DNA from: Nostoc sphaeroides
Lineage (GTDB): Bacteria > Cyanobacteriota > Cyanobacteriia > Cyanobacteriales > Nostocaceae
Assembly: GCF_003443655.1 (NCBI RefSeq)
Contig: NZ_CP031941.1
Coordinates: forward strand, 4,338,501 to 4,402,500
Length of the DNA: 64,000 nucleotides
Reading direction: 5' to 3'
Made by a program: the position numbers and the translations under genes. A model generated the notes under the pieces. The model was not told where the DNA came from. It did not search any database and was given only the letters and a program-made list of their open reading frames with translations. Position 1 is the first letter of the stretch; each line of letters starts with the position of its first letter. This document shows positions 16,748 to 26,442 of this stretch, in pieces.

Positions 16748-18403
16748 TTAGTTCCTAGTCCCCAGTACTGGCTGTAGTTCTTTGGGGGATGGATTGATAT
16801 AACTTTTAGCTTCAGCCAAATGCTTTAGTAGTGTAGACTGTGGCAGAGGCCCTTGCAAGTGGCTCCAGGGTAATACTTGTTCTGTTGACCATTCGGCGTG
16901 GACGTAGTAATCTAAATCGGGGATTTGTCCTTTGAGTTGTTTGAAAGCACGTTTGTAGCTACCCAAGGAATCGCCAAAGTCACGAGTAAGTTGGAGTAGT
17001 TGGGACACTCTGCGATCGCCTCTCGATAACAAAGCCTGTATAATCGACCAATTATAGCTTTCTGGGCGAAATTCTATCCCCTGTGGTTTTAGCTGTTTTT
17101 GCAAAAACTGCAACCGCTTTTCTGCTTGCCGATTCACCCCAAACCATTGAAACGGTGTGTGTGCTTTGGGTACAAAGGTGCTGCATCCGTATGTTAACCG
17201 CAATCCTGGCGCAGCTTTTTTGATATTACGCATCATCGCCACGGTTTGTTCTAAATCCTCTGTTTCTTCACCAGGAATTCCTGCCATTCCGTAGAGTTTC
17301 AAGCTTTTTAATCCGCCAGCTTTGGCATTTATCGCCGCTTGGATAATTTCGTCGTTATGCAGCTTTTTGTTGATGATTTGGCGGATTTTTTCAGAACCAC
17401 TCTCTACTGCAATGGTAAGCGATCGCGTGTCTCGTTTCGTCAAAGTTTCTGCTAACTGGACTGTTACGGTATTGGTTCGCACTGAGGCAATACTGAGACG
17501 GACATCATCGTACTTTGGTTGACTAATATAATCTAGCAAAGTCTCAAATTCTGGGTGTTGAGTTACAGAAGCCCCCAATAATCCTAGCCGATTTGTGACT
17601 TCTAAACCTTTTGCGATCGCTGGAATTAATGAACTTTCAAGACTGGCTGTTCTAAAAGGCAGTGTGAGATAACTCGCCAAACAAAAGCGGCACATTTCTG
17701 GACAACTTCTCACCACTTCTACCATGTAAATATTTTCCCATGCGGCTTTTTCGGTAACTACAGTTGATGCCGATAGAGTATTTCCCCGATAAGTTTGCTT
17801 TTGCACCACTGCGGGAATTTCGGGAGAAATTGGTTTAATTGACTTTACTGCACCATCTATGCTGTGATATTCGACTTCATACAAACTCGGTACATAAATT
17901 CCTGGGATTTGTGCAAGTCTTTTTAGTTGAGTTTGTCTTGAGGCATTTCTTACTTCTTTGTACGCCTCAATGAAATTTCCTAGTAGGTTCTCGCCATCTC
18001 CCAGTAAAATTACATCAAAAAAAGCTGCAAAAGGTTCGGGATTAGCTGTGAGAACAGGGCCACCACCAAAAATTATCGGATGAGAATCATCACGAGAGGT
18101 TGCCAAAATAGGGATTTCTAAAGATTCCAGCAAATTTAAAATATTCACATAATCCAGTTCCCAGGAAATCGAAAATCCGACTATTTCCGGCGTTCTGGGG
18201 AGTTGTTGGTGAGTATCTGTAAACAGGCGACTCACCTGCACATCATTACGCATAGCCAAAGTTGCCCAAACTACCTGATAGCCGAGGCTGGTGATACCTA
18301 CGCTGTACTCATTGGGAAAGGCGAAAATGATGGGGATAGCGTTGGTATCTGGGTTAGCGGGGGTGAAAAGGAGGCGTTCAGAGGTAAATACAGATGATGT
18401 CAC
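16748..18403 (-). CDS. B12-binding-domain radical SAM protein
   Basis: 551-residue protein. The N-terminal 190 residues form a cobalamin-binding-like Rossmann domain (FSISWELDYVNILNLL, IIFGGGPVLTANPEPFAAFFD). The radical SAM core follows with the cluster motif CPEMCRFC (CxxxCxxC) and GVTQ/VESGSEKIRQIIN repeats typical of the Elp3/MiaB-like core. This family is widespread in cyanobacteria and its substrate is not established. Downstream is the CPXCG gene, separated by a short GGGGACTGGG-type tandem repeat (16680-16760). The stop codon lies inside the edge of that repeat. Confidence 0.9.
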   Translation of the reverse strand: MTSSVFTSERLLFTPANPDTNAIPIIFAFPNEYSVGITSLGYQVVWATLAMRNDVQVSRLFTDTHQQLPRTPEIVGFSISWELDYVNILNLLESLEIPILATSRDDSHPIIFGGGPVLTANPEPFAAFFDVILLGDGENLLGNFIEAYKEVRNASRQTQLKRLAQIPGIYVPSLYEVEYHSIDGAVKSIKPISPEIPAVVQKQTYRGNTLSASTVVTEKAAWENIYMVEVVRSCPEMCRFCLASYLTLPFRTASLESSLIPAIAKGLEVTNRLGLLGASVTQHPEFETLLDYISQPKYDDVRLSIASVRTNTVTVQLAETLTKRDTRSLTIAVESGSEKIRQIINKKLHNDEIIQAAINAKAGGLKSLKLYGMAGIPGEETEDLEQTVAMMRNIKKAAPGLRLTYGCSTFVPKAHTPFQWFGVNRQAEKRLQFLQKQLKPQGIEFRPESYNWSIIQALLSRGDRRVSQLLQLTRDFGDSLGSYKRAFKQLKGQIPDLDYYVHAEWSTEQVLPWSHLQGPLPQSTLLKHLAEAKSYINPSPKELQPVLGTRN

Positions 18404-18660
18404 AGGTGTTTCTTAGGGTGTTTGAATAATAGAGTTTCATGGAATTCACGCTTACACAGGCAAAAACCACTTTTGCTTCTCTTTTCTATGAGATGCTACG
18501 CGAACGTGGGTTTTCACGGTATCTGGAAAACCTCTCTCTAAATCTCTCTTCCTTTGAGGAGAGAGACTTTGAATTTTACTAGGGGGTTAGGTGTTTCGTT
18601 TTAGTCCGCGTAGGCTGACGAGAGTTTGTGTAGCCGCGATTTATAGTCGCCAGGGCTTCT

Positions 18661-18915
18661 TTATCTATATTTAATTTTAAGCCATAGAATTATCAAGTTA
18701 AAAAACAATGTCACGCTATTAGCAAGAATAATTGGCAAGGATTGTAGATATATTCCGTAGATTAGCCACAAAAAAACACCAGTTATGAATGTAATTAGCG
18801 TCACCAGAGAAACATCTTTTGCTGATTTTGTTTGCCAGGTTTTAAACATCTGTGGCAAAAAAGAGATTGTGGTTATTGTGGCAGCCGCTAATCCTAAAAT
18901 TGTCAGAAAATCCAT
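18661..18915 (-). CDS. SemiSWEET sugar transporter
   Basis: 84-residue membrane protein with three predicted helices and a PQ-loop motif (SFLPQMFKTWQTKSAKDVS, Pro21-Gln22). Bacterial SemiSWEETs are such three-helix bundles that dimerise and carry sugars across the inner membrane. The substrate cannot be told from sequence. No partner gene is linked. A dispersed repeat (CCTCTCTCTAAATCTCTCTTC, about 18530) precedes the next gene on this strand. Confidence 0.9.
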   Translation of the reverse strand: MDFLTILGLAAATITTISFLPQMFKTWQTKSAKDVSLVTLITFITGVFLWLIYGIYLQSLPIILANSVTLFFNLIILWLKIKYR

Positions 18916-19029
18916 TGCGATGCAAACCTATAAAATAAAGTTTTCATTGGTTAAAAAACTTATAAATTGACTATGATAAAACTGGATTAATGCCTTAAAT
19001 TTTACATTGTAAAGTGGGGTAGAAAGTGG

Positions 19030-19066
19030 AAAAAATAAAAAGGGAAAAGAGTTTAAATCTTTTCCC
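19030..19066 (-). terminator. Rho-independent terminator of the repeat-protein/DUF4351 operon
   Basis: On the minus strand a perfect 9-bp stem (GGGAAAAGA ... TCTTTTCCC, 19042-19066) is followed by TTTTTATTTTTT. It lies 28 bases past the stop codon of the DUF4351-type gene. Confidence 0.88.
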
Positions 19067-19093
19067 TGATCAATAAAGGATATGTGATTGACA

Positions 19094-19975
19094 CTAGGAA
19101 AACCTATCAATTAATTCTTCACGGGATAACTGCAAGAGTAAAGGCGTAAACTCTTCTGGTGGTAACGTCAATAAAGGTTCAATAATTGCTTGAAGCTTAT
19201 TATCTATTTCACCAAAGCGAACTTTGAGCAAGTTTTCCACCACCAAGCGTTCTCCCTGCTGAATTCCTTGTTGTTTAGCCTGTTCTCGGTCTTGCTGGTA
19301 AAGTGGTGCTAATCGCATAAGTAATTCCCTATCTTCCTCGTCTTGATTTTGGGTGACTTGTAAGTTTTGTTGCAAGTTGTACAGCAATTCTAACGCTGCT
19401 TTTCGGAAAGGATTATCAGGAGTAAGCGCTTCTAGTTCGTCAATTGCTTGCTTTTGAACGTTCCCTCTACCGATGATTCTCAGCCATAAGGTTTCTGAGA
19501 TAGATGGCAACTGATGAATTGCTACTATCGCAGTACGTAAATATTCTGGCATGAAGTAGATTCCAGGCAGGTAGCCAACTTTTGGGTTAGCACCAAATCC
19601 TGATAAGAGTTGCGCTGATACTGTGGGGGTAAGAATCCATAATTTTGGTAAGTCAGATTCTAAAATCCGTGTTTTATTTCGATTGGACTGTCGTTGTAAA
19701 TCGCCACGTACCTCTAATAATTTTAAGAGGCAATCGCAAATTTCTGTAGCTGATGCTGCATTACGAAATGGTTCAAGTAGACAAGGGGTAGTGACAAGTT
19801 GACCTAATAATCGGAGTGTTTCTGGTATGTTACTTGGTTGTGGTTTGGGGATGAAATAAACGTCAATTTCTCTAACTTCTCCTGCGACTCGTCTAGCTGC
19901 TTTGACTTCGCCGTAAGGAATGAGTAATTGTTCGAGATAATCTTTGGCAAATTGGTCGTGAATAAATCTGATCAT
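19094..19975 (-). CDS. DUF4351-type protein (PD-(D/E)XK-like, Rpn-related)
   Basis: 293 residues from the ATG at 19975 (MIRFIHDQFAKDYLEQLL); an ATG seven codons upstream (19996) is less typical of the family. The N-terminal part (GEVKAARRVAGEVREIDVYFIP) has the E...EID spacing of a PD-(D/E)XK nuclease core, but I see no clear E-x-K, so activity is uncertain. A central charged coiled stretch (DREQAKQQGIQQGERLVVENLL) leads into the C-terminal DUF4351-like domain (KVRFGEIDNKLQAIIEPLLTLPPEEFTPLLLQLSREELIDRF). Such proteins are abundant and often horizontally moved in cyanobacteria. It follows the seven-repeat gene by 27 bases and shares its terminator. Confidence 0.8.
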   Translation of the reverse strand: MIRFIHDQFAKDYLEQLLIPYGEVKAARRVAGEVREIDVYFIPKPQPSNIPETLRLLGQLVTTPCLLEPFRNAASATEICDCLLKLLEVRGDLQRQSNRNKTRILESDLPKLWILTPTVSAQLLSGFGANPKVGYLPGIYFMPEYLRTAIVAIHQLPSISETLWLRIIGRGNVQKQAIDELEALTPDNPFRKAALELLYNLQQNLQVTQNQDEEDRELLMRLAPLYQQDREQAKQQGIQQGERLVVENLLKVRFGEIDNKLQAIIEPLLTLPPEEFTPLLLQLSREELIDRFS

Positions 19976-20002
19976 GTTGGTAGTTTGATGATGCAAACCA
20001 GT

Positions 20003-21829
20003 TTATTTACCATTGTCTGACGATTTTTTGAGATAAGACTTAGCCCAAACATATCGTTTTGAATCTTTTCTCAGTAAATATTCTGCTGCTTCATGTCGTT
20101 TATTCTCATCTTTTGTACTCCTGATTACTCGTTTTCTTTCAGCATCTATATCTTCAATTTCCGCCCCACGTTGAATGGCTTCTTCAAACCAATAGTCTCC
20201 TTTTGGATAGTCACCTCTGTCATAACAGATAGCACCCATTAAGGTATAAGGTTGATGACTATTAGGGTGAAATTCCATAGCTGTTTTCGCACAAATTTCT
20301 GCATCAGCTAAGTTAGCTATATATCTGAATGCTGCACCTCTCGTAACTAAAATTGCTGATTTTAGCTTGTTTTCTCTGATTTGGCTTAAGTCTAAGTTAG
20401 TAAGTTTTAATGCCTGCTCAGGTTCCTCTGCTTTGCGCCAATAACTACTAGCTGTGGGAATATGCCATTTCTGCCCAGTGCGGTGAAATTCCTGCTCGTA
20501 AAATTCTGCCTCTAGTCTAGAATATGCAAGAGCAATTTTCCCATCATTAGATAATAGTCCCTCTTCCATAAGCTGTAAAACCAACTTAGGATCTAGCCGT
20601 TCTTTTTTCTCTAGTTTGACCATAATCGCGTAAAATGGCTCTAGCGGAAGTGAAGGATCTATCAATTTATATTTTCTCTTGAGGATAGCAAAGTGCTTTT
20701 GTTGAGCGAGAATAATAATGTCTTCACGTCTATTATTTTTCAGCCACTCAATTTCTGATTGATTAAGTAGTTCTCCTAAATCTATTTTAGATTTTAGGGT
20801 AGAGGTGTATTTTTCATTTGCAATTTCTATAATTTCACTCAGCTTGCGTTTTTTGAGAAAGTTAATATCCTGTTCACCTAACTGATTGGACAATTCAAGC
20901 CTTTTAAGAATTTTATACAGGTGACTCTTAGGCGTTGAATCCTGATACTCGGTTGCTTTATACTTAGCTTTCAAGGCAGCAAATTCTCGTGTTTGTTCCA
21001 ATTCTTGAGCAATGGCAATTGTTTCGCTAAGTCCTTGCTGTTCTAGGCAGTTAATTTCTGACTCACTCAAATTATTTTTAGCGTCAATGTTTTGGAGTAT
21101 TAGATATAACGGACTGGATAAGAATGAGTCTGAATGTTTAATCGCTTGGTATTTATCTTTTAACTCAGCAAACTGAGCTTCTTTTTTTAATTCCTGTTGC
21201 CTAAAAGTTTCTGCTGTCTCAAATAGCTCTTGCTTTATCAACCATTCTAATTCAGGGGTGCTTATTCTTTGTTTGCTTTCTAGTTTATTGAGAATTTTAT
21301 ATAGTGGACTATTAATTGATGAACCTTGGTATTTAGTAGCTTTATACTTTGCCTTCAAAGCAAAAAAATGCCTCTCCAATTCCATTTTATTAACAAGTGC
21401 TACTGTCGCACCAAGCCCATTATTTTTTAGCCATTCAATCTCTGAATCCGTTAGTGGATTCCCTGAATGAAACTTCCAAAGGATTGGATATAGAATAATA
21501 GAGATATTTTTGAAAGCTCCTGATAATTTAGGGACTTGATACTGAGATTTGAGAAGGGAAAACTCATTTTCTAAGTTTCTAAGTTCTTCTAACTTATATT
21601 GCTGCTGTAGGCAAACGATTTCAACTGTTTTAAAAAGTTCTTGCTCTCTCAACCAAGAGAACTCTAATTCAGTTAACTCAATTCCTAAATCAACTTTTCG
21701 CAATATAAGATACAGAAGACTAGAGGGTGATGAATCGTTATATTTAGTTGCTTGGTATTTGGACTTTAGGCTAGTAAAGTGTTTTAAACGATTTTGGTAC
21801 TCTTTTTCTGTATTGATAGCAGTAGTCAT
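20003..21829 (-). CDS. Seven-repeat helical protein with C-terminal TPR-like region
   Basis: 608-residue protein I do not recognise as a named family. Residues about 16-420 consist of seven related units of 60-68 residues with the pattern FxxLKxKYxATKYxDSxxxSPLYxILxKLE-x4-L-x3-E-x2-WL-x4-L-xET. The sixth unit lacks about 26 central residues (STLKSKIDLGELLNQ). Units 3-5 are the most similar to each other, suggesting recent duplication. After residue ~450 come TPR-like helices (AAFRYIANLADAEICAKTAM, ICYDRGDYPKGDYWFEEAI). No enzymatic motif or membrane segment is visible. It is the first gene of an operon with the DUF4351-type protein (27-base gap) and is divergent from a TPR protein gene. Confidence 0.82.
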   Translation of the reverse strand: MTTAINTEKEYQNRLKHFTSLKSKYQATKYNDSSPSSLLYLILRKVDLGIELTELEFSWLREQELFKTVEIVCLQQQYKLEELRNLENEFSLLKSQYQVPKLSGAFKNISIILYPILWKFHSGNPLTDSEIEWLKNNGLGATVALVNKMELERHFFALKAKYKATKYQGSSINSPLYKILNKLESKQRISTPELEWLIKQELFETAETFRQQELKKEAQFAELKDKYQAIKHSDSFLSSPLYLILQNIDAKNNLSESEINCLEQQGLSETIAIAQELEQTREFAALKAKYKATEYQDSTPKSHLYKILKRLELSNQLGEQDINFLKKRKLSEIIEIANEKYTSTLKSKIDLGELLNQSEIEWLKNNRREDIIILAQQKHFAILKRKYKLIDPSLPLEPFYAIMVKLEKKERLDPKLVLQLMEEGLLSNDGKIALAYSRLEAEFYEQEFHRTGQKWHIPTASSYWRKAEEPEQALKLTNLDLSQIRENKLKSAILVTRGAAFRYIANLADAEICAKTAMEFHPNSHQPYTLMGAICYDRGDYPKGDYWFEEAIQRGAEIEDIDAERKRVIRSTKDENKRHEAAEYLLRKDSKRYVWAKSYLKKSSDNGK

Positions 21830-22086
21830 AGCACTTAGTTAAATGTGTTATCCGCTACTATAGCAATAACAGTACAAAACGGCGAGTCAGACACCCACTG
21901 TTCTTATTTGCGGTGGTTGCTGCTGTTTAAGTCGCCTGAAATACGTCACACTGATCTAAGCTCACAGAAAATCAGGAATTAAAATCTTAGCAAGAGGCAC
22001 AATAGTAACTAGAACGATTTTCAAAACATATCGTTAAAAATACCGTTGGCTGAAAGCTAGGGAATGTCGAAATCGCAAAAAATTAT

Positions 22087-23907
22087 ATGAATGCTGAAGA
22101 ATTATTAAACCAAGGATTAAATCACAATTTGCAAGGGGATTATCAAGGGGCGATCGCAGCTTACACCCAAGCAATCAAGCTCAATCCTAACTATGCTGAA
22201 GCTTACCATAATCGAGGCATTATTCTAAGTGGTCAACTTAAAGATTATCGTAGTGCGATCGCTAATTTTAATCGCGCTATAGAAATCAATCGCAATTTTG
22301 CCACAGCCTACTCTCACCGAGGTAATGCACGTTACTTTTTAGCCGATTACGAAGGAGCGATCGCAGATCATAACCAAGCATTACAAATCGATCCAAATCT
22401 CGCCCAATCTTACCACAGCCGGGGTAATGCTTACTTTGCCTTAGAAAAATATGACAAAGCGATCGCTGATTATATCCAAACAATCGAAACTAGTACCCAG
22501 TTAGCTGATAATATCAATATTGATATTGCCAATGCTTATCATAATCGGGGTGTAGCTTGTTTTGAAAGCGGTGATCATCAAGGAGCGATCGCTGATTTTC
22601 AGCAAGCTTTACAATGGCATCCTAATTTTGCCGCATCTTACAGCAATCGAGGTAATATTCACCATATCTTAGGAAATTTTAACGAAGCGATCGCTGACCA
22701 CAACCGAGCATTACAATTAGATCCAAACTTGGCGGAGGCTTATCATAATCGAGGTAATGCCTACTACTCTTTAGCAGATTATCAAAGTGCGATCGCTAAT
22801 TTCAACCGCGCATTAGAAATAAATCCCAGGTTTGCCGGAGCATATTACAATCGGGGTTTGGTTCTTGCTCATCTCAAAGAATATCACCGAGCAATTGAGG
22901 ATTTTAACCAAGCGTTAAAGTTCAATCCTGATGATGTGCAAGCCTATTCTGAACGGGGTCTTATTCGTAGTACTCTTGGGGATTATGAAGGTGCGATCGC
23001 AGATTATGATCGAGCCTTACAAGAAAATCCGACTCTAGCTTTAGTATACGGCTTTCGGGCGAACGCTCTGCACCGACTGGGAAATTATCAAGGTGCAATT
23101 GAAGATAGCAATCGCCTATTACAACTCAATCCTAATTTAGCAGAAGGATATTGCGATCGCGCGGCGGCTCGTCGTTCTTTAGGAGATTATAAAGGAGCAA
23201 TTAAAGATTACAATCGGGCATTACAAATTAATGATAACTTAGCCGCAGCTTATTACGGTCGGGGGATTGCTCGTGAAGCCCTGCAAGATTTACAGGGAGC
23301 AATTGATGATAACACTCAAGCAATAGAGTTAGTTCCTGAATTTTCGCAAGCGTACTGCAATCGCGGAAATGCTCGTCGTCTTTTGGGGGATGAACAAGGA
23401 GCGATCGCAGATTATAATCAAGCATTAAAAATTAATCCTGATTTAATTGAAGCATATTACAACCGAGGTTCAACCTACTATGCTTTAGAAGAATATGAAA
23501 GTGCGATCGCAGATTATACCCAAGCATTGCAAATAAATTCTCAATCTGCTGCATTTTACAGCGATCGCGGTAATGCTCACTATGCCCTAGAAGATTATCA
23601 AGAGGCAATAGAAGATTATAGTCGAGCGATCGCGATCGACCCCAGCTTTGCTGAAGACTGGTACAATCGGGGTCGTAGCCGTTCTTTATTAAAAGACTTA
23701 CAAGGAGCGCTTGCAGACTTAAACCAAGCCTTACAGCGTCAGCCTCATTGGGCTTCAGCTTACATTCTGAGGGCAGATGTCTACCAAAATCTGGGAGACT
23801 CGCAAAGAGCAATTGCGGATTTCCAGAAATCCGCAGACTTGTATTACCAAGAAGGAAATATCCAGTATTATCAACAAATTATGGAGCTAATTGAACAGCT
23901 TCAATAA
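22087..23907 (+). CDS. Long TPR protein (about 17 repeats)
   Basis: 606 residues made almost entirely of tetratricopeptide repeats (period 34; pattern AYxNRGNAYxxLxDYxxAIADxNxALxxxPN). TPR solenoids bind protein partners; the partner is unknown. No signal peptide or catalytic domain is present, so it is probably a cytoplasmic scaffold. The codon triplet for Ala-Ile-Ala of most repeats is GCGATCGC(A/T), so HIP1 octamers occur at nearly regular 102-base spacing. The first ATG gives MNAEELLNQGL; the ribosome-binding site is weak. Confidence 0.9.
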   Translation: MNAEELLNQGLNHNLQGDYQGAIAAYTQAIKLNPNYAEAYHNRGIILSGQLKDYRSAIANFNRAIEINRNFATAYSHRGNARYFLADYEGAIADHNQALQIDPNLAQSYHSRGNAYFALEKYDKAIADYIQTIETSTQLADNINIDIANAYHNRGVACFESGDHQGAIADFQQALQWHPNFAASYSNRGNIHHILGNFNEAIADHNRALQLDPNLAEAYHNRGNAYYSLADYQSAIANFNRALEINPRFAGAYYNRGLVLAHLKEYHRAIEDFNQALKFNPDDVQAYSERGLIRSTLGDYEGAIADYDRALQENPTLALVYGFRANALHRLGNYQGAIEDSNRLLQLNPNLAEGYCDRAAARRSLGDYKGAIKDYNRALQINDNLAAAYYGRGIAREALQDLQGAIDDNTQAIELVPEFSQAYCNRGNARRLLGDEQGAIADYNQALKINPDLIEAYYNRGSTYYALEEYESAIADYTQALQINSQSAAFYSDRGNAHYALEDYQEAIEDYSRAIAIDPSFAEDWYNRGRSRSLLKDLQGALADLNQALQRQPHWASAYILRADVYQNLGDSQRAIADFQKSADLYYQEGNIQYYQQIMELIEQLQ

Positions 23908-23914
23908 AAGAACC

Positions 23915-24190
23915 CCACGTTTTACCCCACCCTAACCCTCCCCTTATAAAGGGGAGGGAACTAGATTCTTGTTTCCCGATATATTCGGGAGGGAAGTAGA
24001 TTCTTGTTTCCCCTTATTAGGGAAGGAACTAGATTCTTGTTTCCCGATATATTCGGGAGGGAAGTAGATTCTTGTTTCCCGATATATTCGGGAAGGAACT
24101 AGATTCTTGTTTCCCCCCTTTATAAGGGGGGATTAAGGGGGGTAATTGACTTGTGTGTATACCTTAGCCTGCGGGGTGGGGTTCTCCAGG
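23915..24190. repeat. Composite palindromic repeat between convergent genes
   Basis: Outer arms CCCCACCCTAACCCTCCCC and GGGGTGGGGTTC are inverted. Between them a unit of about 35 bases (TTCCCGATATATTCGGGA then GGGAAGTAGATTCTTG) is repeated three times, plus degenerate copies with CTTATTAGGG. CCCCCCTTTATAAGGGGGG lies near 24115. The same arms occur inside the element at 12637. It separates convergent genes and may act as a bidirectional transcription stop. Confidence 0.75.
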
Positions 24191-24202
24191 TTTAATAAGT
24201 GA

Positions 24203-25432
24203 TTAAGCCGACATATCACTCATTTTTTCAAAGCGAAAGCGTTCCATAAAGCGCCGATCAATCCAATCTTTGTAACGCCACAAGAGTTTATGAGGTGGTA
24301 AAGTAATGATACCTCGTGTGGCTATGGCTCGTTCGTCTCCTGTACCAATTAAACTCAAATATTGTTTCTGTGGTATATAAGGTTTGAGCGATTTACCTAA
24401 TAAAATTCGCTGCAAATTCTCAAATAAAGGTTTACCCTGCCTAACAGCAAATACCCCAGCTTTCGGACGCGGATGATTTACCATTGTGGCAATATCACCA
24501 GTAGCAAATATCTGCGGGTGCGTTTGAGATTGCAATGTATCTTCTACCAAAATAAAACCTTGCTTATCAGTTCCTAGTTCAGCCATTTTTAACCATTCGG
24601 GCGCTGACGCTTGTGTTACCCAAAAAATTTTATTACACTCTACCGTCAAGCCAGATTCGCATTTAATCTCAAATATTTCTTTAGTTTCGCTGTGTGGTGT
24701 AGGTGCAATTTTACACACAGTTTCCCCAAGATGGAGCTTAATACCTCGCTCAGTTAAAATTTGCTGAATTTGATGGCGGACTGATGAATGGTAATTGGGC
24801 ATCAGTTCCGTGCCACGCTGGAATAAATGAACTTCCAGATTTTGAATTGGTTGTTGAGTTTGACGTAAAATGCGATGTAAATGAGATTGCATCGACAGCG
24901 CCAATTCTACACCGCCAGCGCCTCCACCTGCGATCGCAATCCTAATTGGTTCTTGAGGATTTTTACCTACAGCTGCAATTAGTTCATACCAATGTTCCAA
25001 TAACTGCGATACTGGTTTAGCTGCGATCGCATATTCTGCTGCACCTGATACAGACACTGTGGCCGGAGTGCTGCCAATATCAATAGACAGCACATCAAAA
25101 TCTACCACAAGCCCGCTAGCACAAAGAACTTTGTGATTTTCCAAGTCTAGGGCAACTACTTTGTCAATATACAGATGTGCTTGAGCAAAGTTCGCTAAAG
25201 GTCGCAAGTCAATATGACATTCATCGTGGCTATAAAATCCGGCAATGTGTCCTGGTAACATTCCAGAGTAGGCTGTATTTTTGGCTTCGGTAATCAACGT
25301 CAAACGGACACCAGTTAAAGGCTTTCTCCCAAACATTTTCAGGGCAATTGCATGGCTGTGACCGCCACCAATCAGCACTAAATCTTTAACTATAGGCTGT
25401 AATTTTTGCTGCATTGAAGTAGTTAATAACAA
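24203..25432 (-). CDS. FAD/NAD(P)-dependent oxidoreductase (SelD-associated type)
   Basis: 409-residue two-dinucleotide-domain flavoprotein. The FAD loop is LIGGGHSHAIALKMF near residue 20, and the NAD(P)H loop is IAGGGAGGVELALSM; ATGDIATM near residue 320 completes FAD binding. HSH and YSGMLPGHIAGFY are characteristic of the family that is often fused to the N-terminus of selenophosphate synthetase (SelD) in cyanobacteria. Here the protein ends soon after LLWRYKDWIDRRFMERFRF, where the fusion partner would begin, so it is a free-standing version. It is NDH-2-like in layout, but the electron acceptor is unknown. Confidence 0.85.
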   Translation of the reverse strand: MLLTTSMQQKLQPIVKDLVLIGGGHSHAIALKMFGRKPLTGVRLTLITEAKNTAYSGMLPGHIAGFYSHDECHIDLRPLANFAQAHLYIDKVVALDLENHKVLCASGLVVDFDVLSIDIGSTPATVSVSGAAEYAIAAKPVSQLLEHWYELIAAVGKNPQEPIRIAIAGGGAGGVELALSMQSHLHRILRQTQQPIQNLEVHLFQRGTELMPNYHSSVRHQIQQILTERGIKLHLGETVCKIAPTPHSETKEIFEIKCESGLTVECNKIFWVTQASAPEWLKMAELGTDKQGFILVEDTLQSQTHPQIFATGDIATMVNHPRPKAGVFAVRQGKPLFENLQRILLGKSLKPYIPQKQYLSLIGTGDERAIATRGIITLPPHKLLWRYKDWIDRRFMERFRFEKMSDMSA

Positions 25433-25640
25433 TATTGTTTGAGTTGTAAATTTTTTTTTGTTTGCGTAGCCGATCTGGGAAAATAAGGCTATCCTTTATA
25501 ATTAGTGGTTTTCATAAATTATTTATGGATGCTTGATCACAGGCATCAATCAAAATCATCACGATCGGGGTTAATTGATAGTGAAGAATGAAGAGTAGTA
25601 AGTACAAGTAATTTTTTAAACCTCATTTTATCACTTAAAA

Positions 25641-26384
25641 ATGTTGACAGTAATTATTAATGCTTTTCATGGCATAAAAAATATTTTACCGACAAATGAC
25701 AGTCAGTTATCAAAAATATGTCTGAGGATACATGCTTTTCAGGGAGAAGTTAACCAAACTCAGCATCAGTCGCCAAAAGAACGTTTAAGAATAGCAATTG
25801 AACAACTAGGTAATAAGACAATAGAAACCAGTCTAGCTGTAATTAATGATTTAGAGCAAATTGCCCAAAATCATCCACAGTACCACTGGATAATTATGGA
25901 CATTCTTACTACTTTTGTCCGAGAAAATGCTCCTTACATGCCCCAAGAGAAAGTAACGAGCAACCTGTCAACAAAAGTTCGTGTAGATATTCAAGCAGCC
26001 CTTACTGTTATCGCTAGAAGAAATGTAAACAAAGACCCAAAAAATGAGCAACTTGATTTGAGTCACACGGATATGAGAGGAGCAAATCTGAATCGGGCGA
26101 ACCTAGAACAGACAAATCTCTATCAAGCTAATCTTGCTGGAGCTAACCTCACAGAAGCTAATCTCGCAGGAGCAATTCTCAGTGCAGCTAACTTAGAAAG
26201 TACTAACTTATATTTAGCTAATCTAGAAGGAGCAATTCTCAGTGCAGCTAATCTAACAGGAGCTAACCTAGAAGGAGCTAACCTCCATTGTGCAAGCTTA
26301 TATCTAGCTGGGCTGCATGGGGCAGTTCTCAACGATGCCATACTCGATGGGGCAAACCTCAGAGAAGCTAAATTCTCTGAGTAA
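25641..26384 (+). CDS. Pentapeptide-repeat protein, paralog 1
   Basis: 247 residues. Residues about 45-135 are a domain shared with the two paralogs downstream (ERLRIAIEQLGNKTIETSLAV ... HWIIMDILTTFVRENAP ... DIQAALTVIARR). From about residue 140 to the end are A(N/D)Lxx pentapeptides, which fold as a right-handed four-sided beta helix. It lacks the membrane segments of the other two at the N-terminus and the GDRTT-LP-W tail at the C-terminus. The start codon is uncertain because the first ~40 residues resemble nothing in the paralogs. Function unknown. Confidence 0.85.
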   Translation: MLTVIINAFHGIKNILPTNDSQLSKICLRIHAFQGEVNQTQHQSPKERLRIAIEQLGNKTIETSLAVINDLEQIAQNHPQYHWIIMDILTTFVRENAPYMPQEKVTSNLSTKVRVDIQAALTVIARRNVNKDPKNEQLDLSHTDMRGANLNRANLEQTNLYQANLAGANLTEANLAGAILSAANLESTNLYLANLEGAILSAANLTGANLEGANLHCASLYLAGLHGAVLNDAILDGANLREAKFSE

Positions 26385-26442
26385 AACACTATTCTTACAA
26401 GGCTGAAGTCAAAAGTAAAAAATCACCGATTTTAAATGATTC

